DNA of 64,000 nt from NCBI GenBank assembly GCA_965224605.1, contig CBDCZP010000001.1, positions 1 to 64,000 on the forward strand. The letters run 5' to 3'. This DNA comes from HyVt-477 sp965224605. GTDB taxonomy: Bacteria; Pseudomonadota; Gammaproteobacteria; Thiotrichales; Thiotrichaceae. The translations under genes and the position numbers were made by a program. Under the pieces are notes generated by a model, which was not told the origin of the DNA, made no database searches, and worked only from the letters and a program-made list of their open reading frames with translations. Below are positions 7,530-16,849 of the stretch, in pieces (within the stretch, counting starts at the first letter, position 1; each line of letters opens with the position of its first letter).

Positions 7530-8135
7530 TCATAATTTGGCTTTGAGTTGTTGTAACATATTTCTAAGTGCTATTCCACGATGGCTGATTCTATTCTTTT
7601 CATCAGGATCAAGTTCTGCTGAACTGGTTCTATGAGTGGGTACATAGAACAGAGGGTCATATCCAAATCCATTCGCGCCTGAACGCTCAAGGAGTATTCG
7701 GCCTTCCCAGCTCGCATCGGCAATCAATGGCGAAGGATCTTCAGCATGACGCATATAGACAATACAACAACGGAAGCGTGCAGTTCGTTTTGCCTCCGGC
7801 ACATCCGCCAGTTCTGCCAGTAACTTGTCATTATTGGCTTCATCATCACCGTGTTCACCAGCGTAGCGAGCGGAGTAGATACCAGGACTGCCCATCAAGG
7901 CATCGACTTCTATACCGGAATCATCAGCTAAGGCAGGTAGTCCGGTATGCTTTGCAGCATGACGAGCTTTTAGTATTGAGTTTTCAACAAAAGTTAAACC
8001 GTCTTCTATGGCATCGGATACGGTGTATTCAGATTGGGGGATAATATCGAAATGCGCGTCAGCCAGTAGGCGTTTAAATTCGCGCAGTTTCCCCGGGTTG
8101 CTACTGGCTAGTATCACCTTTGTTGGTTTGCTCAT
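7530..8135 (-). CDS. rdgB: XTP/dITP pyrophosphatase (RdgB/HAM1 family)
   Basis: The 201-residue protein has ASSNPGKLREF at the N-terminus, the catalytic ADDSGIEVDALMGSPGIYSA, and FGYDPLF and SHRG near the end, all typical of the family. It hydrolyses deaminated purine triphosphates (ITP, dITP, XTP), keeping them out of nucleic acids. The ATGA overlap with rph at 8132-8135 indicates coupled translation; the rph-rdgB order is common in gammaproteobacteria. Confidence 0.95.
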   Translation of the reverse strand: MSKPTKVILASSNPGKLREFKRLLADAHFDIIPQSEYTVSDAIEDGLTFVENSILKARHAAKHTGLPALADDSGIEVDALMGSPGIYSARYAGEHGDDEANNDKLLAELADVPEAKRTARFRCCIVYMRHAEDPSPLIADASWEGRILLERSGANGFGYDPLFYVPTHRTSSAELDPDEKNRISHRGIALRNMLQQLKAKL

Positions 8136-8848
8136 GAATGCAGAACCTGATCTTGTATTACAATAATCTCTTTAATGCCTTTTTCTGCAAGCTCAAGCAT
8201 GTCATTCATTTCTTCACGGCTAAAGGCATGGCCTTCTGCAGTGCCCTGCACTTCAATGAATTGACCTTCTGCATTCATGATGACATTCATGTCGGTCTCT
8301 GCATTGGAATCTTCGGGATAGTCCAGATCCAAGACCGGTGAGCCGTTATAGATACCTACGGAAACAGAAGCAATTTGTCCATGCAGTGGGCTTGATTTCA
8401 GCTTATCGTCTTTGATTAAGGTTTGGATGGCGTCACATAATGCAACATAACCGCCACTAATGGATGCAGTTCGAGTGCCACCATCGGCTTGAATAACATC
8501 ACAGTCGATCACTATTTGGCGCTCACCAAGGGCTTCCATATCGACACAGGCACGTAAAGAACGACCTATCAGGCGTTGAATTTCAACGGTTCTGCCACCT
8601 TGCTTGCCGCGACTGGCTTCGCGCCCCATTCGAGTATTAGTGGAGCGTGGCAACATACCGTATTCAGCGGTTACCCAGCCAGAACCTTTGCCGCGCAACC
8701 AGGGTGGAATGCGTTCATCAATACTCGCCGTACATAACACTTTGGTATCACCAAATTCTACCAGCACCGATCCTTCCGCATGTTTAGTGTAATTTCGAGT
8801 GAATTTAACGGTTCGCATTTCATCAAGTGCTCTGCCACTAGGTCGCAT
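8132..8848 (-). CDS. rph: Ribonuclease PH
   Basis: The protein has 238 residues starting at MRPSGRALDEMRTV, preceded on the minus strand by AAGGAA at good spacing; an in-frame start 21 codons upstream lacks this support. The sequence TNTRMGREASRGKQGGRTVE and IQADGGTRTASI are the phosphate-binding and active-site regions of RNase PH. It trims tRNA 3' ends by phosphorolysis, as a hexameric ring. Length is normal and the frame is intact, unlike the truncated E. coli K-12 copy. A TATAAT on the minus strand at 8895-8900 may be its -10. Confidence 0.95.
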   Translation of the reverse strand: MRPSGRALDEMRTVKFTRNYTKHAEGSVLVEFGDTKVLCTASIDERIPPWLRGKGSGWVTAEYGMLPRSTNTRMGREASRGKQGGRTVEIQRLIGRSLRACVDMEALGERQIVIDCDVIQADGGTRTASISGGYVALCDAIQTLIKDDKLKSSPLHGQIASVSVGIYNGSPVLDLDYPEDSNAETDMNVIMNAEGQFIEVQGTAEGHAFSREEMNDMLELAEKGIKEIIVIQDQVLHS

Positions 8849-8924
8849 AGTTCTTTCCTTTTCTAATACTAGATATATGTTTTCTTTGTCGGGGATTATA
8901 CTTAAACCCAAAATAACTTAAACC

Positions 8925-9113
8925 AAAAATAATCGTTGCAATAAATTAACTTTACTTACACACTATCAGGATGATTATTGTGAACACTTCACTCGTGATT
9001 AAGCCTATTCGACGTCGTTGGTCGAAGGCTTATCTGTGTGTTTCAATAATATGATTTAACTAAAACGATTATTTTTAAAAGCCGCAGATTTAACCCTCTG
9101 CGGCTTTTTTTTT
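8925..9113 (+). ncRNA. Candidate structured small RNA
   Basis: This gene-free stretch has nested complementarity. A perfect 13-bp closing stem (8925-8937 with 9064-9076) encloses a 7-bp stem (8974-8980 with 9044-9050), which encloses a 12-bp hairpin with a 2-base bulge (9000-9013 with 9021-9032). A strong intrinsic terminator on the plus strand (9079-9113) follows, and no plus-strand gene lies upstream for it to serve. Size (about 190 nt) and the closed rod architecture recall 6S RNA, but the sequence does not match 6S RNAs I know. A mobile element with terminal repeats is the alternative, but no target duplication is visible. Confidence 0.45.
9079..9113 (+). terminator. Intrinsic terminator
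   Basis: A perfect 10-bp stem, AAGCCGCAGA (9079-9088) with TCTGCGGCTT (9097-9106), is followed by a run of T to 9113. It is much stronger on the plus strand than on the minus strand. It would end a transcript covering 8925-9078. Confidence 0.85.
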
Positions 9114-9162
9114 GACTGCCATTAATTCTTGAGAGAGTTTTGCAAAAGACTCATTAATTGTT

Positions 9163-10059
9163 ATGAAAACGCAAATACAGTTAGCTTTTATTCTTGTTAT
9201 TCTGATTTGGTCGACCACTCCGTTAGCGATTAACTGGAGCATTCAGGATGTGGGGTTTCTCTTTGGATTAACTACAAGAATGATACTAGGAGGATTTTTT
9301 ACGGTCATCGCGGTGTTGGTTCTGCGTTACTCCGTGCAGTTAGATAGGAAAGCGATGCAAGCCTATTTTGCCTCTGGCATAGGTATCTACGTGGCGATGT
9401 TGTTTGGTTATTGGGGAGCGAGCTATATCCCCTCGGGATGGATTTCAGTTCTCTGGGGGCTTTCTCCTATATTCACTGGCATATTGGCACATATTTTTTT
9501 AGGGGAGAAGACACTGACCTGGCATCGAATGTTAGGTGCACTGTTAGGAGTAGCGGGTCTTGCGGTCATCTTTCTCCACAGTACTGATTTTGGTGATAAC
9601 ACAGAGCTGGGAGTATTGTTAATATTTGTGGGTGTGCTAGGGCAAACAGGATCGGCAGTTTGGATTAAGCATATCAATGCAAAGATAAATGGATTGGTTA
9701 TGACAACGGGTGGATTACTGGTTTGTATTCCTATGTTTATTCTAACCTGGTGGGTGTTTGATGGCAGTTGGCCAGAGCGCATAGAGAGCAAAGTGGTTGG
9801 CGCTATTGTCTATCTGGCTTTTTTTGGTTCCCTGATCGGTTTTACGGTTTACTACTTCTTGTTAAACCATGTTGAAGCTTCAAAGCTTTCACTGATCACC
9901 CTCGTTACGCCTGTTACGGCGTTGTTGCTGGGACATTATTTAAACAGTGAAGCCTTGGGCTTGTCAGTGATCATGGGTACTGCTTTGATTTTGTTGGGTC
10001 TGCTCAGCTATGAATGGGGCTATAAAATAGCCCTCAGGCTCTTTTCCAAGACTAAGTAG
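9163..10059 (+). CDS. EamA/DMT-family transporter
   Basis: The 298-residue protein has about ten hydrophobic segments arranged as two tandem EamA units, with the family features PLAINW near the N-terminus and the second-repeat pattern LITLVTPVTALLLGHYLNSE. Members of the drug/metabolite transporter superfamily export small metabolites or amino acids; the substrate here is unknown. It is transcribed alone, just after the terminator at 9113, and converges with the phosphate transporter gene 7 bases away. Confidence 0.87.
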   Translation: MKTQIQLAFILVILIWSTTPLAINWSIQDVGFLFGLTTRMILGGFFTVIAVLVLRYSVQLDRKAMQAYFASGIGIYVAMLFGYWGASYIPSGWISVLWGLSPIFTGILAHIFLGEKTLTWHRMLGALLGVAGLAVIFLHSTDFGDNTELGVLLIFVGVLGQTGSAVWIKHINAKINGLVMTTGGLLVCIPMFILTWWVFDGSWPERIESKVVGAIVYLAFFGSLIGFTVYYFLLNHVEASKLSLITLVTPVTALLLGHYLNSEALGLSVIMGTALILLGLLSYEWGYKIALRLFSKTK

Positions 10060-10066
10060 AGTTTCT

Positions 10067-11347
10067 TTAAGTCGCCATTCCTTTAATCATATAGAAGAAC
10101 AAGACAGATAAGATGGCTCCTGCTGGCAATGTGACAATCCACGACATAAAGATTTTACCCACAACTCGCAAATCAATAGCAGCGATACCACGCGCCATAC
10201 CCACGCCAAGAACTGCGCCAACCAGAGTCTGGGTGGTAGAAATAGGTGCTCCCGTATAGGTCGCTAATACCACCGTAGTGGCTGCACCAATTTCAGCAGA
10301 AAAGCCACGGCTTGGGGTGAGTTCTGTAATGCTTCTGCCAACCGTTGCAATCACTTTATAACCATAAGTAGCAAGGCCTACAACAATGCCAACGCCACCG
10401 ATGAGTAACACCCAGACAGGAACACCAGCTTTTGCAGCAATGACATCAGATTGAGCGGATTGGACAGTACTGATAATAGCTGCCATTGGCCCTACGGCAT
10501 TGGCTACGTCGTTAGAACCATGAGCAAATGCCATAGCCGATGCAGTGAAGACCATCATCACCGCGAATATTTTCTCTACATTGGTAAAGCTAAAGTCTTT
10601 ATCATCACTCGATTCGAATTTGATCCGGCGAATAAGGAAGGTGCCTAATAGGGTGAGCAGGACGCCGACGCCGATTGCAAGGCCGATACCTTGCGCATCA
10701 CTAAAATCAAGCCCTACATGTTTCAGGCCTTTCTTAATAGTCACCATGGCTATGATGAAGCCGACTAAAAACAAGTAAAAAGGGCCATATTTTAAAGCAT
10801 TTTTGAACGGATCATCGGTATCAAGAATAAGTTTTTGAATACTCATGAGCACGCTAAATGCAATAACACCGGCCAACAAAGGAGTCACTACCCAGCTTAG
10901 CACAATGCCTCCAACCTTGTCCCAATGCACAGCATTGACATCTACGGCAACAGCGGCGAAGCCGATAACTGCACCGACAATACTGTGTGTGGTGGATACG
11001 GGCCAGCCTTTTCGTGAAGCAATAAGTAGCCAGGTACCTGCTGCCAGTAACGAGGCTAACATCCCCCAGATAAACACTTCAGGCTGTCCGGCAAATACTT
11101 CTTGATCAACGATACCTTTACGGATGGTGTTTGTGACTTCTCCACCCGCAAGGTATGCACCGGAGAACTCGAAAATAGCGGCGAGTATAACCGCTTGTTT
11201 AATGGTGATAGATTTTGAGCCTACTGATGTAGCCATTGCATTAGCGACATCATTGGCGCCAATACCCCACGCCATAAAAATGCCAAAAACAGCAGCCAAG
11301 AGAATATAAACGTTTCCTGAATCCGAAAAGAAAGCTGAGAAATCCAT
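10067..11347 (-). CDS. Low-affinity inorganic phosphate transporter (Pit family)
   Basis: The 426-residue membrane protein carries the duplicated PiT signature: GANDVANAMATSVGS near residue 26 and HGSNDVANAVGP in the second half. PiT proteins move metal-phosphate complexes with protons or sodium. The upstream gene encodes a DUF47 PhoU-like protein 14 bases away, the usual partner of Pit transporters in many bacteria. Family members can also carry sulfate, so the substrate is inferred. Confidence 0.92.
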   Translation of the reverse strand: MDFSAFFSDSGNVYILLAAVFGIFMAWGIGANDVANAMATSVGSKSITIKQAVILAAIFEFSGAYLAGGEVTNTIRKGIVDQEVFAGQPEVFIWGMLASLLAAGTWLLIASRKGWPVSTTHSIVGAVIGFAAVAVDVNAVHWDKVGGIVLSWVVTPLLAGVIAFSVLMSIQKLILDTDDPFKNALKYGPFYLFLVGFIIAMVTIKKGLKHVGLDFSDAQGIGLAIGVGVLLTLLGTFLIRRIKFESSDDKDFSFTNVEKIFAVMMVFTASAMAFAHGSNDVANAVGPMAAIISTVQSAQSDVIAAKAGVPVWVLLIGGVGIVVGLATYGYKVIATVGRSITELTPSRGFSAEIGAATTVVLATYTGAPISTTQTLVGAVLGVGMARGIAAIDLRVVGKIFMSWIVTLPAGAILSVLFFYMIKGMAT

Positions 11348-11361
11348 GGGTATCCCTCCTG

Positions 11362-12039
11362 TTAGCGTGCCAGCATGAGTTGTAAACGACTACCTACTTT
11401 TTGAGCGTCATCAGCGATGCGCCCTGTCCATTCGACCAAGCGGTAGGTGAACATCACATCAGTAGCACGTAGTTCATCCTCCAGAGAGAACAAGATACTG
11501 CGTAGCTCACTTTGTAATTTATCTGTTTCAGCTTCAATGTCGTTGAGCTTTTTTATTTTTGCTTCGACAATATCGACTTCACGTCCGCGAAAGCCTGTTT
11601 CAACCAGCTCATCAAGGGTATTGGTAACACTCAATGCCTGCTTCACGGAATCCACACAACGACTGGCATAAGGCGCGAAAGTTTCGTGCATTTCTTCCGG
11701 TAAAACCATGTTGCGACCAACGATTAAACCGGCGATATCTTTGGCCTGATTGGCAATAGAATCTTGCATCAGCAATACATCCAGCACATCACGACGATCA
11801 ATCGGCATAAACAAGCCTTTAGGCAAGTGATGGCGAAGGTCTTTCTTCATCACATCCGCTTTGTGTTCGCCCTTGACTATTTCCTTGTGTGCAAGGCCTA
11901 TCTGCTCTCTATCTTCTTTGATCAATCCTTCATACAGCGGGCATAGATTTTTGATGCACTGATAAACACAATACATATGCTCTTGCAAAGGGTGAATGGG
12001 CGATTTAGCGAAAAGCCCAGTGATATAATTTGCGGCCAT
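11362..12039 (-). CDS. DUF47 PhoU-like Pit accessory protein (TIGR00153 family)
   Basis: The 225-residue, entirely helical protein follows the PhoU-like pattern with MKKDLRHHLPKGLFMPIDRRDVLDVL and the conserved DSIANQAKDIAGL helix. Proteins of this family lie directly upstream of pit genes and are thought to modulate the transporter. The two genes form an operon here with a 14-base gap. Confidence 0.9.
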   Translation of the reverse strand: MAANYITGLFAKSPIHPLQEHMYCVYQCIKNLCPLYEGLIKEDREQIGLAHKEIVKGEHKADVMKKDLRHHLPKGLFMPIDRRDVLDVLLMQDSIANQAKDIAGLIVGRNMVLPEEMHETFAPYASRCVDSVKQALSVTNTLDELVETGFRGREVDIVEAKIKKLNDIEAETDKLQSELRSILFSLEDELRATDVMFTYRLVEWTGRIADDAQKVGSRLQLMLAR

Positions 12040-12146
12040 TATTAATACCTAGTGTAGAGGATGATCATTGGATTCGTTGTGGAAATATGGAACCTAAATA
12101 TTCTCCATACAAAAAATGACAAGGTTCTTGTATGAGGAATTGTGTT

Positions 12147-12201
12147 GCATTCTAAAGTAAAGATGGTCTTAAACCCAAATAAAAAATTAACTTTAGAATG
12201 C
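12147..12201. promoter_or_regulatory. Long dyad in the divergent intergenic region
   Basis: GCATTCTAAAGT (12147-12158) and ACTTTAGAATGC (12190-12201) are a perfect 12-bp inverted repeat separated by 31 bases, between the start of the Pit operon and a decayed cyclic-nucleotide-binding gene. It could be a looped operator or an RNA stem. No protein can be assigned. Confidence 0.4.
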
Positions 12202-12312
12202 TTTAATTTTGATTCGGATCAAAGAGTAATAACATTTGTCATTTGTAGATGAGCTATCCTCTATAATTGTGTGAGTGCAACCTACTTATTTTGTCTATTA
12301 TGTATAGACTGC

Positions 12313-12754
12313 ATGGAAATAGAAAATATTGAAATCGTTGACTATATTGAAGGAATACCACCTCTTGATAGTTTGAAAGAAGGCCAACTTGCTGAGTTGG
12401 TTCAATCTATGGAGATCACTTTTGTACGTAAGAACACAAAAATCATTCAACCTGATCAAGCTAATGATTATCTGTATCTGATAAGAACGGGTGCTGTAGG
12501 AGTGACCGACTCACAGAACAACCTATAGGAAAGACCTGCTGAAGGTGAGTGGTTTGGACAACATTCTTTACTTTAACCATGACGCTGAAACAGTGGTTGC
12601 TCTAGAGGATTGTTTGCTGTATCTATTACCCAATAGTGTTTTTCAAGCATTGCTTCAATCATCATCAACGATACGACAATATTTTAGGCATCGTGCCCTA
12701 GAAGATGCTATTGCTATGGCAGAGCTGTTTCTAGCACAAGTACAAAGCCGTTAA
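12313..12754 (+). pseudogene. Cyclic nucleotide-binding-domain protein remnant
   Basis: The frame begins MEIENIEIVDYIEGIPPLDS and runs through an N-terminal cNMP-binding fold, then meets an in-frame TAG at 12526-12528. The same frame continues RPAEGEWFGQHSLL to a TAA near 12560. The remainder (NHDAETVVALEDCLLYLLP to 12754) is in the next frame. The order matches DUF294 proteins (cNMP-binding, CBS pair, nucleotidyltransferase), whose later domains are absent here. One nonsense codon plus one frameshift indicate decay. Confidence 0.75.
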
Positions 12755-12816
12755 ATTGGGTATTCAGTATTACGATTAAAAGATGTGTTAATTTAAATTA
12801 AGGGTTAGAGGAGGTT

Positions 12817-13797
12817 ATGGAGGCGGAGAAAAGTTTAGCACCCAAGGTGATTGAGATTCACCATCCAGCGGCAAAATCACGGGGTATAAAATTATCTCTG
12901 CTGGATATTTCGAACCTACATCCTCTAGCAAGTGGTAATAAATTATTCAAATTATCTCTAAACCTTGATGACGCTATCGAAAATAAATGCAGTCATGTGC
13001 TCAGTTTTGGTGGGGCTTTTTCAAATCATATACATGCACTTGCTCTTTATGGAGCTTCAAAAGGTCTAAAAACCATCGGTATTATTCGTGGTGAATCTGA
13101 ATATATTAATAATCCTACCTTACAAGTAGCTAAGCATAATGGCATGACGCTTGAGTTCGTTGATCGACAAACGTATCGATTGCGTGATGATCCTTCATAT
13201 CTTGAGCATATAGCCAAAAAATATCCTAACGCTTTCATTATTCCTGAAGGTGGGAGTAACGCGCTTGCTGTTAAAGGCTGTAAACAATTAGCCCAAATGA
13301 TTAATACTCAGCTAGATGATGTGGATATAGTCGCCGTTGCTTGTGGTACGGGTGGCACGTTAGCAGGGCTTGTTTGTGGTTTACGGGCGTCACAAGAACA
13401 GTTAGTACTCGGTTTTCCCGTTGTTCGAGATCCTACACTTTCCTCCAAGATTGATCATTTACTACGGGAGGTATCGGTTGTAGGAAACGCAGAGTATGAG
13501 CTGATTCTTGCTGATTATGGTGGTTATGCAAAAATTGATAAGGAGCTGGTTGATTTTATCCTCAGTTGGTTAGATAAGACCGATGTTTTGCTTGATCCGA
13601 TTTATACTTCAAAAATGTGCAGAAAACTTATTGAATTAATTGAAAATAACGAAACTCCAGAAGTAGAGGGTAAACATATTTGTCTGCTACATACAGGAGG
13701 GCTACAAGCATGGCAGGGTATGCGCGATAAAGTCATCAAAATTAGTGGTGAATCCGCATGGGGAAAAATTGAGGAAGAATTAATAAGGCGGAATTAA
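12817..13797 (+). CDS. PLP-dependent ACC deaminase/D-cysteine desulfhydrase family enzyme
   Basis: The 326-residue protein has the PLP lysine in LASGNKLFKL, the SFGGAFSNHIHALA block, IPEGGSNALAVKG and VACGTGGTLAGL, which bind the cofactor phosphate. A GGAGG ribosome binding site precedes the ATG. Members of this family deaminate aminocyclopropane carboxylate or desulfurate D-cysteine; in non-plant-associated bacteria the second activity is more likely, but this is inference. It stands alone between a pseudogene and a convergent MATE gene. Confidence 0.87.
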   Translation: MEAEKSLAPKVIEIHHPAAKSRGIKLSLLDISNLHPLASGNKLFKLSLNLDDAIENKCSHVLSFGGAFSNHIHALALYGASKGLKTIGIIRGESEYINNPTLQVAKHNGMTLEFVDRQTYRLRDDPSYLEHIAKKYPNAFIIPEGGSNALAVKGCKQLAQMINTQLDDVDIVAVACGTGGTLAGLVCGLRASQEQLVLGFPVVRDPTLSSKIDHLLREVSVVGNAEYELILADYGGYAKIDKELVDFILSWLDKTDVLLDPIYTSKMCRKLIELIENNETPEVEGKHICLLHTGGLQAWQGMRDKVIKISGESAWGKIEEELIRRN

Positions 13798-13824
13798 TGG
13801 CGGAATAAATATTAATAAGTGCCC

Positions 13825-15162
13825 TCAAATGTTAGAGACCAGTCTAGGATAATACAGCGCAAGGCTGATTCCGCGGAGCAACAAAAACAACATCAAGCTT
13901 GCCCATAATGCATGATTCCCCCATATGGGTATGGTGAGTAGGGCGACTACGATGTAGATGATGAGAGCGACAGCTACTGTGTTTCTCATGGTAGCGGTTT
14001 GTGTTGTGCCGATAAAAATCCCATCAAACTGATAGCTCCACACTGCTAGTAGCGGGGCAGCTATAAGCCAGGGAAGGTAGTTTTCAGCAGTCTGAATAAC
14101 GGGTTGAATAGAGGTCATTAAACCGATGATGAAATGTCCAAACAATGCGTAAAACCCGGCAATCAGCAGTGCAGAAATGCCTGCCCATAACATGCTACTT
14201 TTTACGGCTGAACTGAATGCTTTTTTGTCACGCTTACCATAAGCACCACCGACTAAAGCTTCAGCAGCATGGGCAAATCCATCCAGTCCATAAGCCAGCA
14301 TTTGCAACATATTAATGAGTATGGCATTGGCGGCTAAAACGACCATGCCGAATTGTGTACTTTGTGAGGTAAAGAAGAAAAAGGCGCTGGTCAGAAAAAG
14401 AGTTCGGATAAAGAGGTTGCCATTCACCGCAAACATGGCTTTTAAATCCTTACCTAGTATTATTTGTCGGAAAGTCTCTGCGGGCGTTATAAAAAAAGGC
14501 TTGATGTGTTCGCGTAATATCCAAAGTCCAAAACAAGCGGCGACATAATCACTGATAGCAGAGGATAAAGCCACGCCATCGGCATCCATTCCCAAGCTTT
14601 TTACAAAATAGATATCTAATCCTATATTGGTTCCGTTTAATACCAGTTGAGTCAGTAGCGCTAGGCGCATGCGTTGAAGGCCAATGAGTGCGCCTAGAAT
14701 GCAATAGTTTATAAACGTTGCGGGTGCGCTCCAGATACGAATAGTGAAATAGTCTTCTGCAACAGTTGTCACTTCAACACTTGCGCCCATTAAGTAGAAG
14801 GCAAATTTAGCGATGGGTTGTTGTAACAGAATGATGGCAAAACCAAGTAGTAAAGCAATCATTACTGCGCGTAAGAAGGTGGTGCTGATTTGTTGCTGAT
14901 TACCTTGACCGTGAGCTTGCGAAATAAATCCGGTTGTGCCCATGCGCAGGAAACCAAATGCCCAGAAAACACTGCTAAAAATGATGGCACCAATAGCCAC
15001 TGCTGCGATATATCGAGGGTGTGATAACTGTCCAACAACCGCTGTATCGACGACTCCGACCAAGGGAATTGAGAGATTGGAAAGGATAATAGGCCAAGCA
15101 AGTTGCAATACTCGTTTATGCCAGCCTTGTGTGGTGGTTGGAAAATTGATGGGTTGAGTCAT
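13825..15162 (-). CDS. MATE-family efflux transporter (DinF-like)
   Basis: The protein has 445 residues from the ATG at 15160-15162 (MTQPINFPTT); a TTG 17 codons upstream is an alternative with no better signals. It has twelve hydrophobic segments with the MATE pattern (LAWPIILSNLSIPLVGVVDTAVVGQL at the first helix). These transporters export cationic drugs or metabolites using sodium or proton gradients. The LSHPRYIAAVAIG and GLDGFAHAAEALVGGA segments resemble the DinF subgroup. No regulator adjoins it. Confidence 0.9.
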   Translation of the reverse strand: MTQPINFPTTTQGWHKRVLQLAWPIILSNLSIPLVGVVDTAVVGQLSHPRYIAAVAIGAIIFSSVFWAFGFLRMGTTGFISQAHGQGNQQQISTTFLRAVMIALLLGFAIILLQQPIAKFAFYLMGASVEVTTVAEDYFTIRIWSAPATFINYCILGALIGLQRMRLALLTQLVLNGTNIGLDIYFVKSLGMDADGVALSSAISDYVAACFGLWILREHIKPFFITPAETFRQIILGKDLKAMFAVNGNLFIRTLFLTSAFFFFTSQSTQFGMVVLAANAILINMLQMLAYGLDGFAHAAEALVGGAYGKRDKKAFSSAVKSSMLWAGISALLIAGFYALFGHFIIGLMTSIQPVIQTAENYLPWLIAAPLLAVWSYQFDGIFIGTTQTATMRNTVAVALIIYIVVALLTIPIWGNHALWASLMLFLLLRGISLALYYPRLVSNI

Positions 15163-15907
15163 TGCTATGTTGTAGATAATCGTTAAAAGAAGTTCAGTGC
15201 TAGCATTAGACAATAGTGGGCTTTAATTATATAGTCATTAATATTATTAATTAGAGAAGTTAATAAATAGTTATACCGTTTTTCCGAGATATTCAACCAG
15301 TTATTGGTTATGTAATGTCTATTTTATTCGTGCTTCCGTTACTATGGGTCAAATTTATTCATCGCACCAATAGATAAAGCACGATATTATTAATACATAA
15401 TATTATTATATTCTCATATTTATATGCATCTATAATGCTATTCTTTTGTAGGGGATGTATTTCATATTTGAAGCGTAGAAAAGATCAATGAAAAAGGTAT
15501 TAAATATTAATTTTTTATTTAATTTCACCTCCTTACAGGAGGTCATTGAATAATTCTTTATAATCATTGGCTTGTTTAATAAGGACTGGTTTTTAAAATT
15601 TATTTCTTCAATACAACGTAGTGATGTAAGAGATTTGGTTTATTTTGGATCATTCGCTTTTTTAGATAGATATATTCGTAATATTCAATTGGTTGTATGG
15701 AAAAAATTATTGTATGTTACAATTCCACAAGGTCTTTATTAGTATTAACTTAAATTGAATCTTATTGTTATTTGTACAAAAGAAATTTCTTTACGTGTAA
15801 CATATGTTAGTTGTTGGATGTAAGATACGATATACAATCGTACCCATTTTCCAAAATGGAAGTCGTATATTCATGCCGTTTAAATTATACCCGATAGAGT
15901 ATTAGAT
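15163..15907. other. Long A+T-rich intergenic region before rpoS
   Basis: No convincing gene is present in these 745 bases between the divergent MATE gene and rpoS. It holds a 21-codon frame (ATG at 15488, MKKVLNINFLFNF at the start) whose end overlaps a perfect 7-bp hairpin, ACCTCCT with AGGAGGT (15527-15533 with 15537-15543). Closer to rpoS are two more perfect hairpins: TACGAT with ATCGTA (15826-15842) and CCATTTT with AAAATGG (15844-15859). The last two may lie in the rpoS leader, where translation is controlled in relatives. Confidence 0.5.
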
Positions 15908-16834
15908 ATGCCCACATCTTCTAAGAAGCAAAAAAAATTAAAGTCTAACTCCACCCCTACAAAAAAACCAATACCCCGGAAAGTCGATTCACGCGGCCTT
16001 GACGCGATGCAGTTGTATCTTAAGGAGATTGAGTTCTCACCGTTATTAACTCCTGAAGAGGAAGTTTTTTATGGGCGATTAGCAATAGAAGGTGATGAAC
16101 CTGCACGTAAGAAAATGATTGTTTGCAATTTGCGTTTAGTCGTTAAAATAGCTAGGCGTTATATTGGTAGAGGGCTATTGTTACCCGATTTGATTGAAGA
16201 AGGAAATCTGGGTTTGATTCATGCCGTTGAGAAGTTTGATCCTGAAAGAGGGTTCCGCTTTTCAACCTACGCCACTTGGTGGATAAGACAAAATATTGAA
16301 CGTGCATTGATGAATCAGACACGTACCATTCGCCTCCCCATTCACATTAATAAAGAATTAAGTTCCTACATAAAAAATTCCAGAGAACTAACTCAGCAAT
16401 ATGGTCGTGAACCCAGTATTCCTGAGATTGCAGATAGAATGGGTAAAACAGTTGAACAGTTAAATCGTTTACTTGACTATAATGAGCGAACAGGTTCATT
16501 GGATACACCCATCAAAAATAGCAATGATGGGTCAAGTACCTTAATTGATTTTGTTTCTGAAAAAACAACTCCAGACCCCCGTTCTAGTCTTGAAGATGAG
16601 GACATTACTTCTTCTGTCGACCATTGGTTAGATCAACTCGCAGCAAAGCATAAAGAAGTGATTATCCGTCGATTTGGTTTATTAGGGCATGACTGTTCTA
16701 CATTAGAACAGGTCGGTAATGAACTAGACCTAACCAGAGAAAGAGTGCGTCAAATTCAAATGGATGCACTGAAAAAACTACGTCGTATTCTGGAAAACCA
16801 AGGATTCAGTGGCGAAAACTTATTGGGTGAGTAG
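15908..16834 (+). CDS. rpoS: RNA polymerase sigma factor RpoS
   Basis: The 308-residue protein has all sigma-70 regions: 1.2 (DAMQLYLKEIEFSPLLTPEEE), 2 (NLRLVVKIARRYIGRGLLL, then GFRFSTYATWWIRQNIERA), 3 (LPIHINKELSSY) and 4 (EQVGNELDLTRERVRQIQ). The lack of region 1.1 and the SPLLTPEEEV start are RpoS features. It directs stationary-phase and stress transcription. A Lys-rich N-terminal extension precedes region 1.2. The usual upstream neighbour nlpD is absent; a long leader and MATE gene lie there instead. Confidence 0.9.
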   Translation: MPTSSKKQKKLKSNSTPTKKPIPRKVDSRGLDAMQLYLKEIEFSPLLTPEEEVFYGRLAIEGDEPARKKMIVCNLRLVVKIARRYIGRGLLLPDLIEEGNLGLIHAVEKFDPERGFRFSTYATWWIRQNIERALMNQTRTIRLPIHINKELSSYIKNSRELTQQYGREPSIPEIADRMGKTVEQLNRLLDYNERTGSLDTPIKNSNDGSSTLIDFVSEKTTPDPRSSLEDEDITSSVDHWLDQLAAKHKEVIIRRFGLLGHDCSTLEQVGNELDLTRERVRQIQMDALKKLRRILENQGFSGENLLGE

Positions 16835-16849
16835 ATTCTTCTCTACCCC

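Noticed and set aside
8925..9076. Interpretation of the 13-bp inverted repeats as MITE ends
   Set aside because: No flanking target duplication and no second copy in the window; the following terminator favours an RNA gene.
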